Shown here: positions 10,834 through 22,299 of the stretch, in pieces | Position numbering within the stretch: position 1 is the first letter of the stretch | How the letters are laid out: the number at the start of each line of letters is the position of its first letter | DNA from: Bufo bufo | Lineage: Eukaryota > Chordata > Amphibia > Anura > Bufonidae | Direction: 5' to 3' | NCBI RefSeq assembly: GCF_905171765.1 | Contig: NC_053392.1 | Span: 443,018,837 to 443,082,836, forward strand | DNA length: 64,000 bases | Program-made: the position numbers and the translations under genes | Notes under the pieces: model-generated | The model's input: only the letters and a program-made list of their open reading frames with translations | What the model was told of the DNA's origin: nothing | Database searches by the model: none

Positions 10834-12214
10834 GGTTACAAAGAACATAGACATACAAGTAATCTATAAATGTACTATGTAAATAAAGACCCTAAAAAGT
10901 AAGTACAAACCCACTCAGTGTACATAAATACACCTAATACCGAAAATTAACTGAGACTCAGCGGGTATATCATGAAAAAATAAATTCTTTATTAAATACA
11001 AATTACATATATAAAATGAGAACATGATACATCAGATAAAAAATTGACTACACCTGAGGAGGTATATCAGCATGTATATATCGAGGAAATGGGGCGGGAG
11101 AAAAGATGGAAACAAAAGGTAAATCATCTAGCTTGATGCTGTGCATAAGTCCGTGACCACAGTTGATATGTATATATATAACCATATAACACCCAAAGGG
11201 TATAAAGTGCAAGTGCATGTGAGAGATAAAATTAGATCTCCACATCAACAAACGGTCACAGACAGCACAGCAAAGTGCAAGTGCATAGTAACAACTAAAC
11301 CTCCATATAGAAACATAGAATGTGTCAGCAGATAAGAACCATTTGGCCCATCTAGTCTGCTCAATATACTAAATACTATGGATAGCCCTTGGCCCTATCT
11401 TATATGAAGGATGGCCTTATGCCTATCCCATGCATGCTTAAACTCCTTCACTGTATTTGCAGCTACCACTTCTGCAGGAAGGCTATTCCATGCATCCACT
11501 ACTCTCTCAGTAAAGTAATACTTCCTGATATTACTTTTAAACCTTTGCCCCTCTAATTTAAAACTATGTCCTCTTGCAGCAGTTTTTCTTCTTTTAAATA
11601 TTCTCTCCTCTTTTACCTTGTTGATTCCCTTTTAAAAGTTTCTATCATATCCCCTCTGTCTCGTCTTTCTTCCAAGCTATACATGTTAAGGTCCTTTAAT
11701 CTTTCCTGGTAAGTTTTATCCTGCAATCCATGTACTAGTTTAGTAGCTCTTCTCTGAACGCTCTCCAAAGTATCAATATCCTTCTGGAGATATGGTCTCC
11801 AGTACTGAGCACAATACTCCAAATGAGGTCTCACTAGTGCTCTGTAGAGTGGCATGAGCACCTCCCTCTTTCTACTGGTAATGCCTTTCCCTATACACCC
11901 AAGCATTCTGCTAGCATTTCCTGCTGCTCTGAAATAATGACCCCTTAATCCCTTTCCTCAGATACTGAGGTTAGGACTGTATCACTGATTTTAGATTCTG
12001 CTCTTGGGTTTTTACGCTCCAGGTGCATTATCTTGCACTTATCCATAAATATATAGCCGTGGCACAATAACAAAATTAATCAAAGTAACCTTAATAAATA
12101 TAATCAAATGCCAGGGCCTCAAAAAATATATAACAAATCTATGAGCAACAACATCCCTTAAATTTACAGTAAACATAGTACAGTATAATCGCATACCCAT
12201 TGTATTAGGGATAT
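10834..12214 (-). mobile_element. Insertion in the minisatellite containing a CR1-like LINE 3' end
   Basis: About 1.4 kb not related to the array. The central part (about 11310-12050, minus strand) is the 3' end of a non-LTR retrotransposon. The minus-strand frame 11906-11613 encodes the C-terminal tail of the reverse transcriptase (LVRPHLEYCAQYWRP, then LESVQRRATKLV), followed by a 3' tail ending near TATGTTTCTAT. The tail motif resembles CR1/L2-clade LINEs. It is 5' truncated and non-functional. The outer parts (10834-11310, 12050-12214) show no recognisable coding sequence. Confidence 0.65.
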
Positions 12215-12730
12215 TCACCTTTCGGGTGAAATTCACAAATTTTTGGCTGTGATTTACCCCTGCTCTACCTAGTTGACAGCTTAATAAATTTCACAAATTT
12301 TTCTGTTACATTTTTGGGTGACATTCAACAATTTTTGGCTGTGATAGACCCCTGCTCTACCTAGTAGACAGTTAATAAATTTCACAAATTTTTCTGTTAC
12401 ATTCTTGGGTGACATTTAAATTTTTTTGTAAAATGGCTAAAAATTTTACTGTGGGCCAGTACATGCCCCAAAAATTAGGCATTCACCTGACAGAAAATAA
12501 CTTGTGATGATGTGGCTGGAGGCACAATAGGCAGTCACCGGCTAAAAATCTTGCTGTAGGCCAGTACAGGCCCCACAAATTTCACATTCCCCTGACAGAA
12601 AAGAACAAGTGATTATGTGGCTGGAGGTATATTAGACGGTCAGTGGATAACAATTTGACTGTAGGCCACTGGAGTAGAGGCCTCAAAAATTAAGTATTCA
12701 CCTGACAGAAAAGGCCTTTTATGCCGTTGT
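12215..12730. repeat. Minisatellite downstream of hAT copy A, second block
   Basis: Two to three further units of the 10240 type (CACAAATTTTTCTGTTACA), then about three units of a second, about 120-bp repeat with CTGTAGGCCAGTACAGGCCC, CACCTGACAGAAAA and GATTATGTGGCTGGAGG. The sequence runs directly into Tc1-2 and continues on its other side at 18897. Confidence 0.7.
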
Positions 12731-12987
12731 ATATACACTGCTCAAAAAAATAAAGGGAACACTTAAACAACACAATGCAACTCCAAGTCAATCACACTTC
12801 TGTAAAATCAAACTGTCCACTTAGGAAGCAACACTGAGTGACAATCAATTTCACATGCTGTTGTGCAAATGGGATAGACAACAGGTGGAAATTATAGGCA
12901 ATTAGCAAGACACCCCCAATAAAGGAGTGGTTCTGCAGGTGGTGACCACAGACCACTTCTCAGTTCCTATGCTTCCTGGCTGATGTT

Positions 12988-14057
12988 TTGGTCACTTTTG
13001 AATGCTGGCAGTGCTTTCACTCTAGTGGTAGCATGAGACGGAGTCTACAACCCACACAAGTGGCTCAGGTAGTGCAGCTTATCCAGGATGGTACATCAAT
13101 GCGAGCTGTGGCAAGAAGGTTTTCTGTGTGTGTCAGCGTAGTGTCCAGAGCATGGAGGCGCTACCAGGAGACAGGCCAGTACATCAGGAGACGTGGAGGA
13201 GGCCGTAAGAGGGCAACAACCCAGCAGCAGGACCGCTACCTCCGCCTTTGTGCAAGGAGGAACAGGAGGAGCACTGCCAGAGCCCTGCAAAATGACCTCC
13301 AGCAGGCCACAAATGTGCATGTGTCTGCTCAAACGGTCAGAAACAGACTCCATGAGGGTGATATGAGGGCCCGACGTCCACAGGTGGGGGTTGTGCTTAC
13401 AGCCCAACACCGTGCAGGACGTTTGGCATTTGCCAGAGAACACCAAGATTGGCAAATTCACCACTGGCGCCCTGTGCTCTTCACAGATGAAAGCAGGTTC
13501 ACACTGAGCACATGTGACAGACGTGACAGAGTCTGGAGACGCCATGGAGAACGTTCTGCTGCCTGCAACATCCTCCAGCATGACCGGTTTGGCATTGGTC
13601 AGTAATGGTGTGGGGTGGCATTTCTTTGGAGGGCCGCACAGCCCTCCATGTGCTCGCCAGAGGTAGCCTGACTGCCACTAGGTACCGAGATGAGATCCTC
13701 AGACCCCTTGTGAGACCATATGCTGGTGCGGTTGGCCCTGGGTTCCTCCTAATGCAAGACAATGCTAGACCTCATGTGGCTGGAGTGTGTCAGCAGTTCC
13801 TGCAAGACGAAGGCATTGATGCTATGGAGTGGCCCGCCTGTTCCCCAGACCTGAATCCAATTGAGCACATCTTGGACATCATGTCTCGCTCTATCCACCA
13901 ACGTCACGTTGCACCACAGACTGTCCAGGAGTTGGCAGATGCTTTAGTCCAGGTCTGGGAGGAGATCCCTCAGGAGACCATCCGCCACCTCATCAGGAGC
14001 ATGCACAGGCATTGTAGGGAGGTCATACAGGCACGTGGAGGCCACACACACTACTGA
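12988..14057 (+). pseudogene. Tc1-like transposase of Tc1-2, DD34E, one frameshift
   Basis: The first frame (12988-13605) carries the paired-like DNA-binding region ([29 protein letters not shown]) and the first catalytic Asp (LFTDESRF). The second frame (13605-14057) carries VWGGISLEG, the second Asp (MQDNARPH) and the catalytic Glu (SPDLNPIEH), with 34 residues between D and E. The frames meet near 13600, where GIGQ stops and the plus-one frame continues with MVWGG, so a single small indel appears to have broken the gene. The true start is probably the in-frame ATG at about 13033 (MRRSLQPTQ). Confidence 0.85.
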
Positions 14058-15733
14058 GCCTCATTTTGACTTGTTTTAAGGACATTACATCAAAGTTGGA
14101 TCATATGTAAGAAAAGGGGCAGTAACGTATTAAAACCTGTATTTTATTAGGACGATTAATAACTAGGAATAAGGAGCCCCTACCAGACGAACCACATAAA
14201 CATAAACAAACAAAGGCAAGGGACCTAGTCAAATAGGTCACCTGTAGGTCAGGTCCACTTAGGCCCTTGAAATGGTGCGAAAGTGACCAAAAACATATAC
14301 GCTGTGTTGAGACCACGGCGGTGTGCCTGAGGTCTAAAAATATGCCAATAGGCTAAAGTAACAGGGTAGATCTTACCGGTGATGGACGCCCGGACCGTGT
14401 AGTCCAATGCTCAAGGGAAGGAATTCTTAACACCTGAATGCGTCCTTCAATAGGTTAGGCCTTGATAGCTGAGGGCCACAGGGAAAAGTCTAACCCTGTT
14501 AATGCACTACTTGGCCTATTGTGCCCTAAGGTAACCTCCTAACACGGGGTCCTATCCCCGCAAGGGATGGCCCCGTCCGGAACCTGACCCTGAATGATGC
14601 ACCCTAGATGGCCCTGTAAAGGCAGGGGAAATGGCCCTGTGGGGGGCTATGGCTATCAGGGTGTGATATTGGTGGAAAACCTTCAGGGAATAAGGTACCT
14701 CTACTTCTACAGAACCCCCTAACTCATCAGGGGACAGGGGTCATAAGTAGAGGAAAAGCCCCCACTCCTATACCAGCTGGATGATAGTTGCAGATGGAGG
14801 AGGGGGGGGGGAAGAAATAAAAATTGCACAGGCTCGAGTGGACGTGTATAGTCCAAATCAGCCCAAGTACCTGTAAGTGGGAAACATAAAGAAAAAGGAC
14901 CCACTCAGGTACAGTATATAGTTGCAATTCTTGCATATGGCATATTAGATAAATTTACTCACTGTTTGTCACATGGAGCGCGTGTAGCCTTTACCATGGA
15001 GGGTGGCAGGGCAGTCTAGTATACCGCCTGTCTGCCGGCGTCTGTCAGCGCAAGAAGTGTGCGCTCTATAGTTTAAATAGACGGAAGGGGCTGGCAGCGT
15101 GTCTGCTAAGGGGCGTGGCCACCGCGCACGTGATTGCATGTGTATCACATGACGCGGTGGGCCCTCCCCTATTACGCATGCGCACTTGCAGTGAAGGCAG
15201 CCGTTACGCTGTGCGGCCTCAGCCGCGTCACGGTGTTCGTATGGACGTCACAACCTGGGGGCGCGGTCGAGGCGGAGCACTGCGTCGGCTGTCCGATAGA
15301 GGCAGCGGGAGTGGGAGGAGTCACTGGTAAAGCAAGGTAACTCCTACTACCAACCTCACGCTGGTATTGGAGATGGAAATAAACATCAACTCCAGTATGG
15401 GACCTCAAGGGGGACATTCATAACAAGTTACCTACTTGACCTAGACAGGGTGCCATAACTTTACAAACAAACAATCATGTTATTATACGCTGCTTCATTC
15501 TAGCAGTGCGATCGTTACTCAGACTTGCACATGAATAATGACAGCGGGGGTAAACAAAATGATGGGGGTAGCCACCAGAAGCAGGTGTGCAGATTGGCAC
15601 TGACTTATGCCAGATCCAGAGGATGGGGGGCAGTTAACTTGAAGGAGCTGAACCTCCTAATCAGACATTCCAGGAAGACAGCCACAGATATATATGTATG
15701 TATAAAGTTCATGTGGCAGAGATACCATGTGGG

Positions 15734-16222
15734 TCACAAGAAGCAACCAAACTGAAGTTGGTCATTCAAGCCATTGGGGTTGGTGGTTTTCAGCTTGAAT
15801 ATCCACCAACACTCCCTCTGGAGGATCCTTTTGTCCCAGTCCCCCCCTCGTAGTGGCTTCTTGATCACTTCTAAACCTGAATATTTAACCCCTGACGCAC
15901 GTCCATCATGAACCGAATGCATGTGTCTCGCTACCGGGGTATCTCTCTTATTACGGATATCGCCCATATGCTCGCCTATACGTATCCGTAGTTCCCTACA
16001 GGTCTTGCCCACATACCTGATGCCACACTCGCAGGTGAGCAGGTAAATCACTCCTGTCGTGCGGCAGTTTATAAAATCACGTATCTGGTGGGTAGAGCCT
16101 ATAGAGTCAAGTGCCAATATTTTACTCTGAGTGACATACTTGCAAAAGCTGCAGCGGCCGCACTTGAAGCATCCGTATACTGGTTTGTCTAGCCACGTCC
16201 TTTTTTTTAGGGGGAGTGTAAT
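15734..16222 (-). CDS. Penelope-like GIY-YIG endonuclease domain, left arm, frame intact
   Basis: The minus-strand frame runs to a stop at 15734. The open frame starts at 16291, but the first about 23 codons cross the junction with the other arm and are not element protein. The rest shows a Cys-rich linker (CFKCGRCSFC), then the GIY-YIG nuclease: GVIY and RYVG boxes, a following Arg-rich helix (CRELRIRIGEH), a His and the catalytic Glu in QRECWWIF, ending NPNGLN. In Penelope-like elements this domain nicks the target DNA for reverse transcription. The copy has no reverse transcriptase and is 5' truncated, so it cannot be autonomous. Confidence 0.8.
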   Translation of the reverse strand: MTLPLKKRTWLDKPVYGCFKCGRCSFCKYVTQSKILALDSIGSTHQIRDFINCRTTGVIYLLTCECGIRYVGKTCRELRIRIGEHMGDIRNKRDTPVARHMHSVHDGRASGVKYSGLEVIKKPLRGGDWDKRILQRECWWIFKLKTTNPNGLNDQLQFGCFL

Positions 16223-17328
16223 GATAGATGATATTTTCATACTGTGGAGCGGGCCAGAGGACGAGTTCGGGAGGCTGGTGGATGAACTCAATCATAACAT
16301 CATCAATCTCAGGTTTACGTCTGTGATTGTACGCGACAATCTGCCATTTCTGGACATCTGTATATCTAGAGACAGGAAGGGGGGTCTTCAGACAACTATT
16401 TTTCGCAAGGAGACATCAACGAACTCACTGCTTCGATGGGACAGCTGTCATCCTGTCCCATTGAAGCGGGGGATCCCTGTGGGCCAATATCTGAGATTAA
16501 GGCGTAACTGCTCAGAACCGCGGGAGTTTAAACGCCAGGCACACGAGTTGAGACAGCGTTTCCAGGCACGGGGGTATCCTGATAATATACTGAGAAAAGC
16601 GTATCAGAGAGCACAACAGGAGACACGTACCACACTCCTACATCCCGTGAGGGGTCCTAAAACTGAACTACAAAAGAACTTACGAATTATTGGCACATTT
16701 GATTCGGCGGCCAGGCAAATCAAAGAGATTCTAGCCCGTAACTGGGATACTCTCCTGATGGATCCGGACCTAGTAGATGTGATCAGTACCCACCCATCAC
16801 TGACCTTTAGGAGAGGGACCAATCTTAGAGATCTATTTGTCCACAGTCATTACACTCCCCCTAAAAAAAGGACGTGGCTAGACAAACCAGTATACGGATG
16901 CTTGAAGTGCAGCCGCTGCAGCTTTTGCAAGTATGTCACTCAGAGTAAAATATTGACACTTGACTCTATAGGCTCTACCCACCAGATACGTGATTTTATA
17001 AACTGCCGCACGACAGGAGTGATTTACCTGCGAGTGTGGCATCAGGTATGTGGGCAAGACCCGTAGGGAACTACGGATACGTATAGGCGAGCATATGGGC
17101 GATATCCGTAATAATAGAGATACCCCGGTAGCGAGACACATGCATTCGGTTCATGATGGACGTGCGTCAGGGGTTAAATATTCAGGTTTAGAAGTGATCA
17201 AGAAGCCACTACGAGGGGGGGACTGGGACAAAAGGATCCTCCAGAGGGAGTGTTGGTGGATATTCAAGATGAAAACCACCAACCCCCATGGCTTGAATGA
17301 CCAACTTCAGTTTGGTTGCTTCTTGTGA
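16223..17328 (+). pseudogene. Penelope-like reverse transcriptase C-terminus plus GIY-YIG domain, right arm
   Basis: The copy begins inside reverse transcriptase motif 5 (MIDDIFILW, matching the catalytic YxDD box) and continues through the thumb (FLDICISRD, LLRWDSCHPVPLKRG) and a long linker to the Cys-rich region and the GIY-YIG domain. Compared with the left arm, 8 bp (CTCACCTG-like) are missing near 17030, between short direct repeats, in the middle of the GIY box. The frame shifts there, and the rest (17050-17328) continues in another frame. The truncation removes the palm motifs 1-4. Confidence 0.8.
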
Positions 17329-18959
17329 CCCACATGGTATCTCTGCCACATGAACTTTATACATACATATATATCTGTGGCTGTCTTCCTGGAATGTCTG
17401 ATTAGGAGGTGAAGCTCCTTTAAGTTAACTGCCCCCCATCCTCTGGATCTGGCATAAGTCAGTGCCAATCTGCACACCTGCTTCTGGTGGCTACCCCCAT
17501 CATTTTGTTTACCCCCGCTCTCATTATTCATGTGCAAGTCTGAGTAACGATCGCACTGCTAGAATGGAGCGGCGTATAATAACATGATTGTTTGTTTGTA
17601 AAGTTATGGCACCCTGTCTAGGTCAAGTAGGTAACTTGTTATGAATGTCCCCCTTGAGGTCCCATACTGGAGTTGATGTTTATTTCCATCTCTAATACCA
17701 GCGTGAGGTTGGTAGTAGGAGTTACCTTGCTTTACCAGTGACTCCTCCCACTCCCGCTGCCTCTATCGGACAGCCGACTCAGTGCTCCGCCTCGACCGCG
17801 CCCCCAGGTTGTGACGTCCATACGAACACCGTGACGCGGCTGAGGCCGCACAGCGTTACGGCTGCCTTCACTGCAAGTGCGCATGCGTAATAGGGGAGGG
17901 CCCACCGCGTCATGTGATACACATGCAATCACGTGCTTGGTGGCCACGCCCCTTAGCAGACGCGCTGCCAGCCCCTTCCGTCTATTTAAACTATAGAGCG
18001 CACACTTCTTGCGCTGACAGACGCTGGCAGACAGGCGGTATACTAGACTGCCCTGCCACCCTCTATGGTAAAGGCTACACGCGCTCCATGTGACACACAG
18101 TGAGTAAATTTATCTAATATGCCATATGCAAGAATTGCAACTATATACTGTACCTGAGTGGGTCCTTTTTCTTTATGTTTCCCACTTACAGGTACTTGGG
18201 CTGATTTGGACTATACACGTCCACCCAAACCTGTGCAATTTTTATTTCTCCCCCCCATTCCTCCATCTGCAACTATCATCCAGCTGGTATAGGTCCAGGC
18301 GTCTATCACCGGTAAGATCTACCCTGTTACTTTTGCCTATTGACATATTATTAGACCTCAGGCACACTGCCGTGGTCTCAACACAGCGTATATGTTTTTG
18401 GTCACTTTCACTTTCGCACCATTTCAAGGGCCTAAGTGGACCTGACCTACAGGTGACCTATTTGACTAGGTCCCTTGCCTTTGTTTGTTTATGTTTATGT
18501 GGTTCGTCTGGTAGGGGCTCCTTATTCCTAGTTATTAATCGTCCTAATAAAATACAGGTTTTAATACGTTACTGCCCCTTTTCTTACATATTTTCGCTTT
18601 ACAGAGCAGTACTCCCCGGAGAGGTGATTCCGCACCTTCTCCTTCTAGGGACCACCCCTTTTTTCTATCAAAGTTGGATCAGCCTGTAGTGTGTTTTTCC
18701 ACTTTAATTTTGAGTGTGACTCCAAATCCAGACCTCCATGGGTTGAAAAATTTGATTTCCATTTTTTTATTTTTGTGTGATTTTGTTGTCAGCACACTCA
18801 ACTATGTAAAGAACAAAGTATTTCAGAAGAATATTTAATTAACTCAGATCTAGGATGTGTTATTTTTGTGTTCCCTTTATTTTTTTGAGCAGTGTACATA
18901 AGACAAGGACCATTCTTTGTTCTGTGTGGTGGCGGATGTGTGGGCTGGCATGAGGAAAT

Positions 18960-19560
18960 TCAATTACACGTGGTCGTCACAGGTGTTGAATTCCTCCGAG
19001 ATCCATGCCTCATTCATTTTTAGAAATGCGAGGTAGTCCACACTGTCGTGAGCTAGGCGAGTGCGCCTATTGGTCACGATCCTCTCTGCTGCGCTGAACG
19101 TCCTTTCGGACAGGACACTCGACGAGGGGCAAGCCAAGAGTTCCATGGCAAATTGTGTAAGCTCTGGCCACAGGTCAAGCCTGCACACCTAGTAGTCCAG
19201 TGGTTCCTCGCTACTCAGAGTGTCCACATCAGCCGTTAACCCAATGTAGTCTGACACCTGTCGGTCTAGGCATTTCCTAAAGCTAGATCTGGAGGGCAGC
19301 TGTCGATGGGATGGCTGCAAGAATGATCTCATATCCGAAGTGACCAACACATCTTCAAACCGCCCTCTTCTTGCAGGCACGGTAGGATTGGTACCCGCAC
19401 CTGTTTTGTTGTGGGTGGAAATTCCTCTACCAGCGCCCGCAACAGCAGAATGCAGCATCTCTCGCAGCAAGCAGGCACGAGTGTCATTTTGTCCTGTTTC
19501 AGCACACTCAGCAGATTGGCACCGTTGTCGCACACCACTTTACCAACTGTCAAATTGAGC
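18960..19560 (-). pseudogene. hAT transposase copy B, C-terminal part
   Basis: On the minus strand, 19188-18964 encodes a clear hAT dimerisation domain (ELLACPSSSVLSERTFSAA, then NRRTRLAHDSVDYLAFLK). Upstream, 19560-19189 gives VCDNGANLLSVLKQ and a linker with RGRFEDV. A stop at 19189-19191 separates the linker from the dimerisation domain. The remaining N-terminal half is displaced to 20859-21990 by an insertion. The gene runs towards copy A, tail to tail. Confidence 0.75.
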
Positions 19561-19639
19561 GGGGTTAGCCACTGATCGGCTTGTGACCGCAGACCTGAAA
19601 GCAGTGCTGGACCGGTGTGGCTCTTGGCTTCCAGGCAGA

Positions 19640-20858
19640 ACAGCCGCAGCCAGGGCCGTCTTTGCCGCAGGGCAAAAGAGGCAGCTGCCCCGGGCCCAGT
19701 TGCTCATGGGGGCCCTGGTCCAACTCGCAACTCTGACTCTATGTATCTAATATGCAGCAGCGCAGCACAGTCTACTCTTCACAGACTAGACAACTTGAAC
19801 TTACAGCGAAGGCGAAGCACTTCGGCCCCCCGCCCCCGTCACTCACGTGGTAAAAGGGTGTGTGTCTTGTGTGAGTCACCGCAGCCTGGTGAAGCGCCAC
19901 GGCGGAGCAGGCATCAGCAGGGACTAAGTCCCCGCCTCCGGTCTGGAGGCTAAAGGGATTGGGTGGCAGTGGTGAGTGAGTCACAGCCTCACGTGACGTG
20001 ACCACTTACCAGACAAGAACCAGACCAGTCTCAAGTCACTGACCTGCTGACCTGACCTACCTAATAATAGTACAGTCAGGCAGCCAGCCAGAGTCGACCT
20101 GCCACTGCCGCGCCAGGAGGGGAGGACAGGACTGAGGAGGAGGTAAGCAAAAAGCAGTGGCACGCTGCGCATAGGCATATATATATTGACTTTATTTTAT
20201 ATTAGAAGAAACCGGTCAGGTCACCAGATCCGACCATTCATAAATTTGTGGGGGATTATTATAGAGAGCCCCAGGCGACAAGGGCAGGGGTTGGGTTCTT
20301 CTCTCTGTCTGACTCTGCTGCTGAACTGTGGCCTGGGGCCATCACTTGCCACATTTACTAATCTTTGCTCAGGGGGGCCCTCATGGTGTGGACTGGACTG
20401 GTCATTTTCACTAAGGAATAGTTTAACCATTTATGTGCAAAAGAGAAAATAAGAAGTCAGCTCCAATCAGATATCTGCGCATAGACCAAGACTCTGGGTC
20501 TATGTGCAGATATCTGATTGGAGCTGACTTAGTGACCTCTTTTTTTCTCTTTTGCACATAAACAGTTAAACTATATTCCTTAGAAAAAATGACCAGTCCA
20601 CACCATGTGGGTCTATATTTATGAGGGCCCCCCTGAGCAAAGATTAGTAAATGTGGCCAGCCGGCCCCAGTTCAGCAGACAGAGAGAACCCAACCCCTTT
20701 GTCTCCCGTCTCTCTAATAATCCACCAGTAATTTAAATAACCCCATTAGTGGGGGATTATTATAGAGACGGGAGACAAAGAGGTTGGGTTCTCTCTGTCT
20801 GCTGAACTGTGGCCTGGGGCCACCACCTGCCACATTTATTAATCTTTGCTCAGGGGGG
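19640..20858. mobile_element. Hairpin-rich unclassified insertion in hAT copy B
   Basis: The inserted block starts near CCAGGGCCGTCTTTGCC and ends at TTTGCTCAGGGGGGC. It contains an inverted repeat with arms of about 230 bp (about 20255-20487 and 20493-20720) centred near 20490. A partial third copy of the left arm lies in direct orientation at about 20746-20858. No coding sequence was seen. The starting motif recalls non-autonomous DNA elements whose ends read CAGGGCCG, but no target duplication could be fixed. Confidence 0.55.
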
Positions 20859-21990
20859 CAGCGGACGAGGTGGTAGCAGTGGAAAAGGAGGAGTCAGCCG
20901 AGGAGGAGATGGAGGATGGAGTAGGGTGAGGAGAAGAAGAGGCAGGCCTGCATGCAATCCATGGCGGTAACACCAAATGCACACGGGTGTCACAGGTTAC
21001 ATGCTTGGCGGCGGTCAGAAGTTTCACCCAGTAGGCAGTAAAGGTTATGTACCTTCCCTGCCCGTGTTTGCTAGACCATGTGTCTGTGGTCAGATGTATC
21101 TTGGTACCAACACTGTGTACAAGGGATATATTCACTTGCCACTGAACGTGGCCATATAGCTCTGGGATGCCCTTCTGGGAGAAATATTTCCTTCCGGGGA
21201 CTTTCCATTTTCTAAAGGCCTCCGAGTCCACCAGTTTATATGGCAGTAGTTGGCGGGCTAGCATATCGGGCAAGCCAGCGGTCAGCCGTTGGGCAAGAGG
21301 GTTATCCGGCGTCATCAACTTTTTACGCTCGAACATTTGAGCCACGGAAGCCTGCCTTCTGCCAGATGAACGCGACAACGGCACGGTTGAAGGTGGAGTG
21401 GAGGACAAATGGGAGGAGAGAGGAGAAGGAGAAGAGGCAGGACTTGGAGCGCCTAGAGTGTGGCTTTGTGGGTTATGATGGCGTTTCTCCCACTGGGCTC
21501 GGTGATGGGAGGCCAGGTGCCTTCTTAAGGCGGTCGTCCCTAGGTTAGTGTTGGGCTTACCACGACTTATGCGTTGACAGCACAGGCTGCAGATGGCAAC
21601 ACTATTGTCAGCAGCTGACACGTTAAAAAAAAGCCCACACTGCGGAGCCATGTGCTGGAGTCCTGGGAGCGCAAGATGTGACTGTGCATGATGGATGGCT
21701 CGCTCCAGATACATTTGCAGTCTTGCTTTTTCCTCCGATGCACTGCGAGTTCTGCCTGCTTCTTCTCCCTATCTGCTGCTCCGTCTCTCCCTCTGAACTC
21801 CCCTCCATTTTCTTTCTTGTGGGCACCCACGTGACGTCCATCAACACGTCATCATTGTCACCTTCACCACCACTGACATTTGAGTAGGCAGCAACAGCGA
21901 GGACCACCCTTCTTGGGCTGATCTGGGTACAGTCGTCAGACCGCTGGGTGGCGGCCGTTGCTACCTCCTCTTCCTTATCCGATGCCAAGA
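20859..21990 (-). pseudogene. hAT transposase copy B, N-terminal and central part with BED finger
   Basis: The minus-strand frame 21988-21623 is an acidic N-terminus (MASDKEEEVATAATQRSD). The frame 21714-20839 continues with a BED zinc finger (AICSLC, then LRRHLASHH), a Ser/Pro linker and the first part of the hAT core (KYFSQKGIPELY, IHLTTDTWSSKHGQG, ITFTAYWV). Between the two is a frameshift. The motifs are collinear with copy A but diverged from it. Confidence 0.75.
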
Positions 21991-22299
21991 ATGGCTGTGC
22001 ATCGGTAAAGTCTGGGAATGGATGGGAAAATAATTCCTGACTCGAGTGGAGGGGCTATGGTGGTGGTGTCTTTGGGGGTGCACACAGCAGAGTGTGAGTA
22101 GGGTGCAGAAGCAGAAGGCTGAGTGAGCTACTCAACCAACTCTGGTGCGTCCTTTGACGTAATCGCACGCACCTTCTCCAACTTCCCACTTAGGTTTCGG
22201 GCTGGTGCACCTGCCCGACCCCTACCACCCCTGCGGAACCGGCCTGCCTCTTCCTCAGTCTGTCATTTTCAAAATGACCCTGTGCCAAAGTCCCTGGAA

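Larger units (their letters stand above)
14104..18666. mobile_element. Penelope-like retroelement: two 5'-truncated copies joined head to head
   Basis: A 4,563-bp insertion flanked by a perfect 15-bp duplication ATCAAAGTTGGATCA (14089-14103 and 18667-18681). The left half (to about 16222) is a minus-strand copy and the right half a plus-strand copy of the same element, forming a long imperfect palindrome. Both encode a GIY-YIG endonuclease; the right copy also includes the end of the reverse transcriptase. The right arm extends about 70-80 bp further at its outer end than the left arm. A segment at about 14385-14757 in the left arm is absent from the right arm. Inverted partial copies and target duplications of this size are known for Penelope-like elements. 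Confidence 0.85.
12736..18894 (+). mobile_element. Tc1 element (Tc1-2) split by a Penelope-like insertion
   Basis: The ends match as inverted repeats starting CACTGCTCAAAAAAATAAAG (12736) and mirrored at 18894, flanked by TA at 12734-12735 and 18895-18896. Its own length without the nested 4,563-bp insert and duplication is about 1.58 kb, normal for Tc1. The transposase gene is on the plus strand; the insert lies in the 3' untranslated part. Confidence 0.9.
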
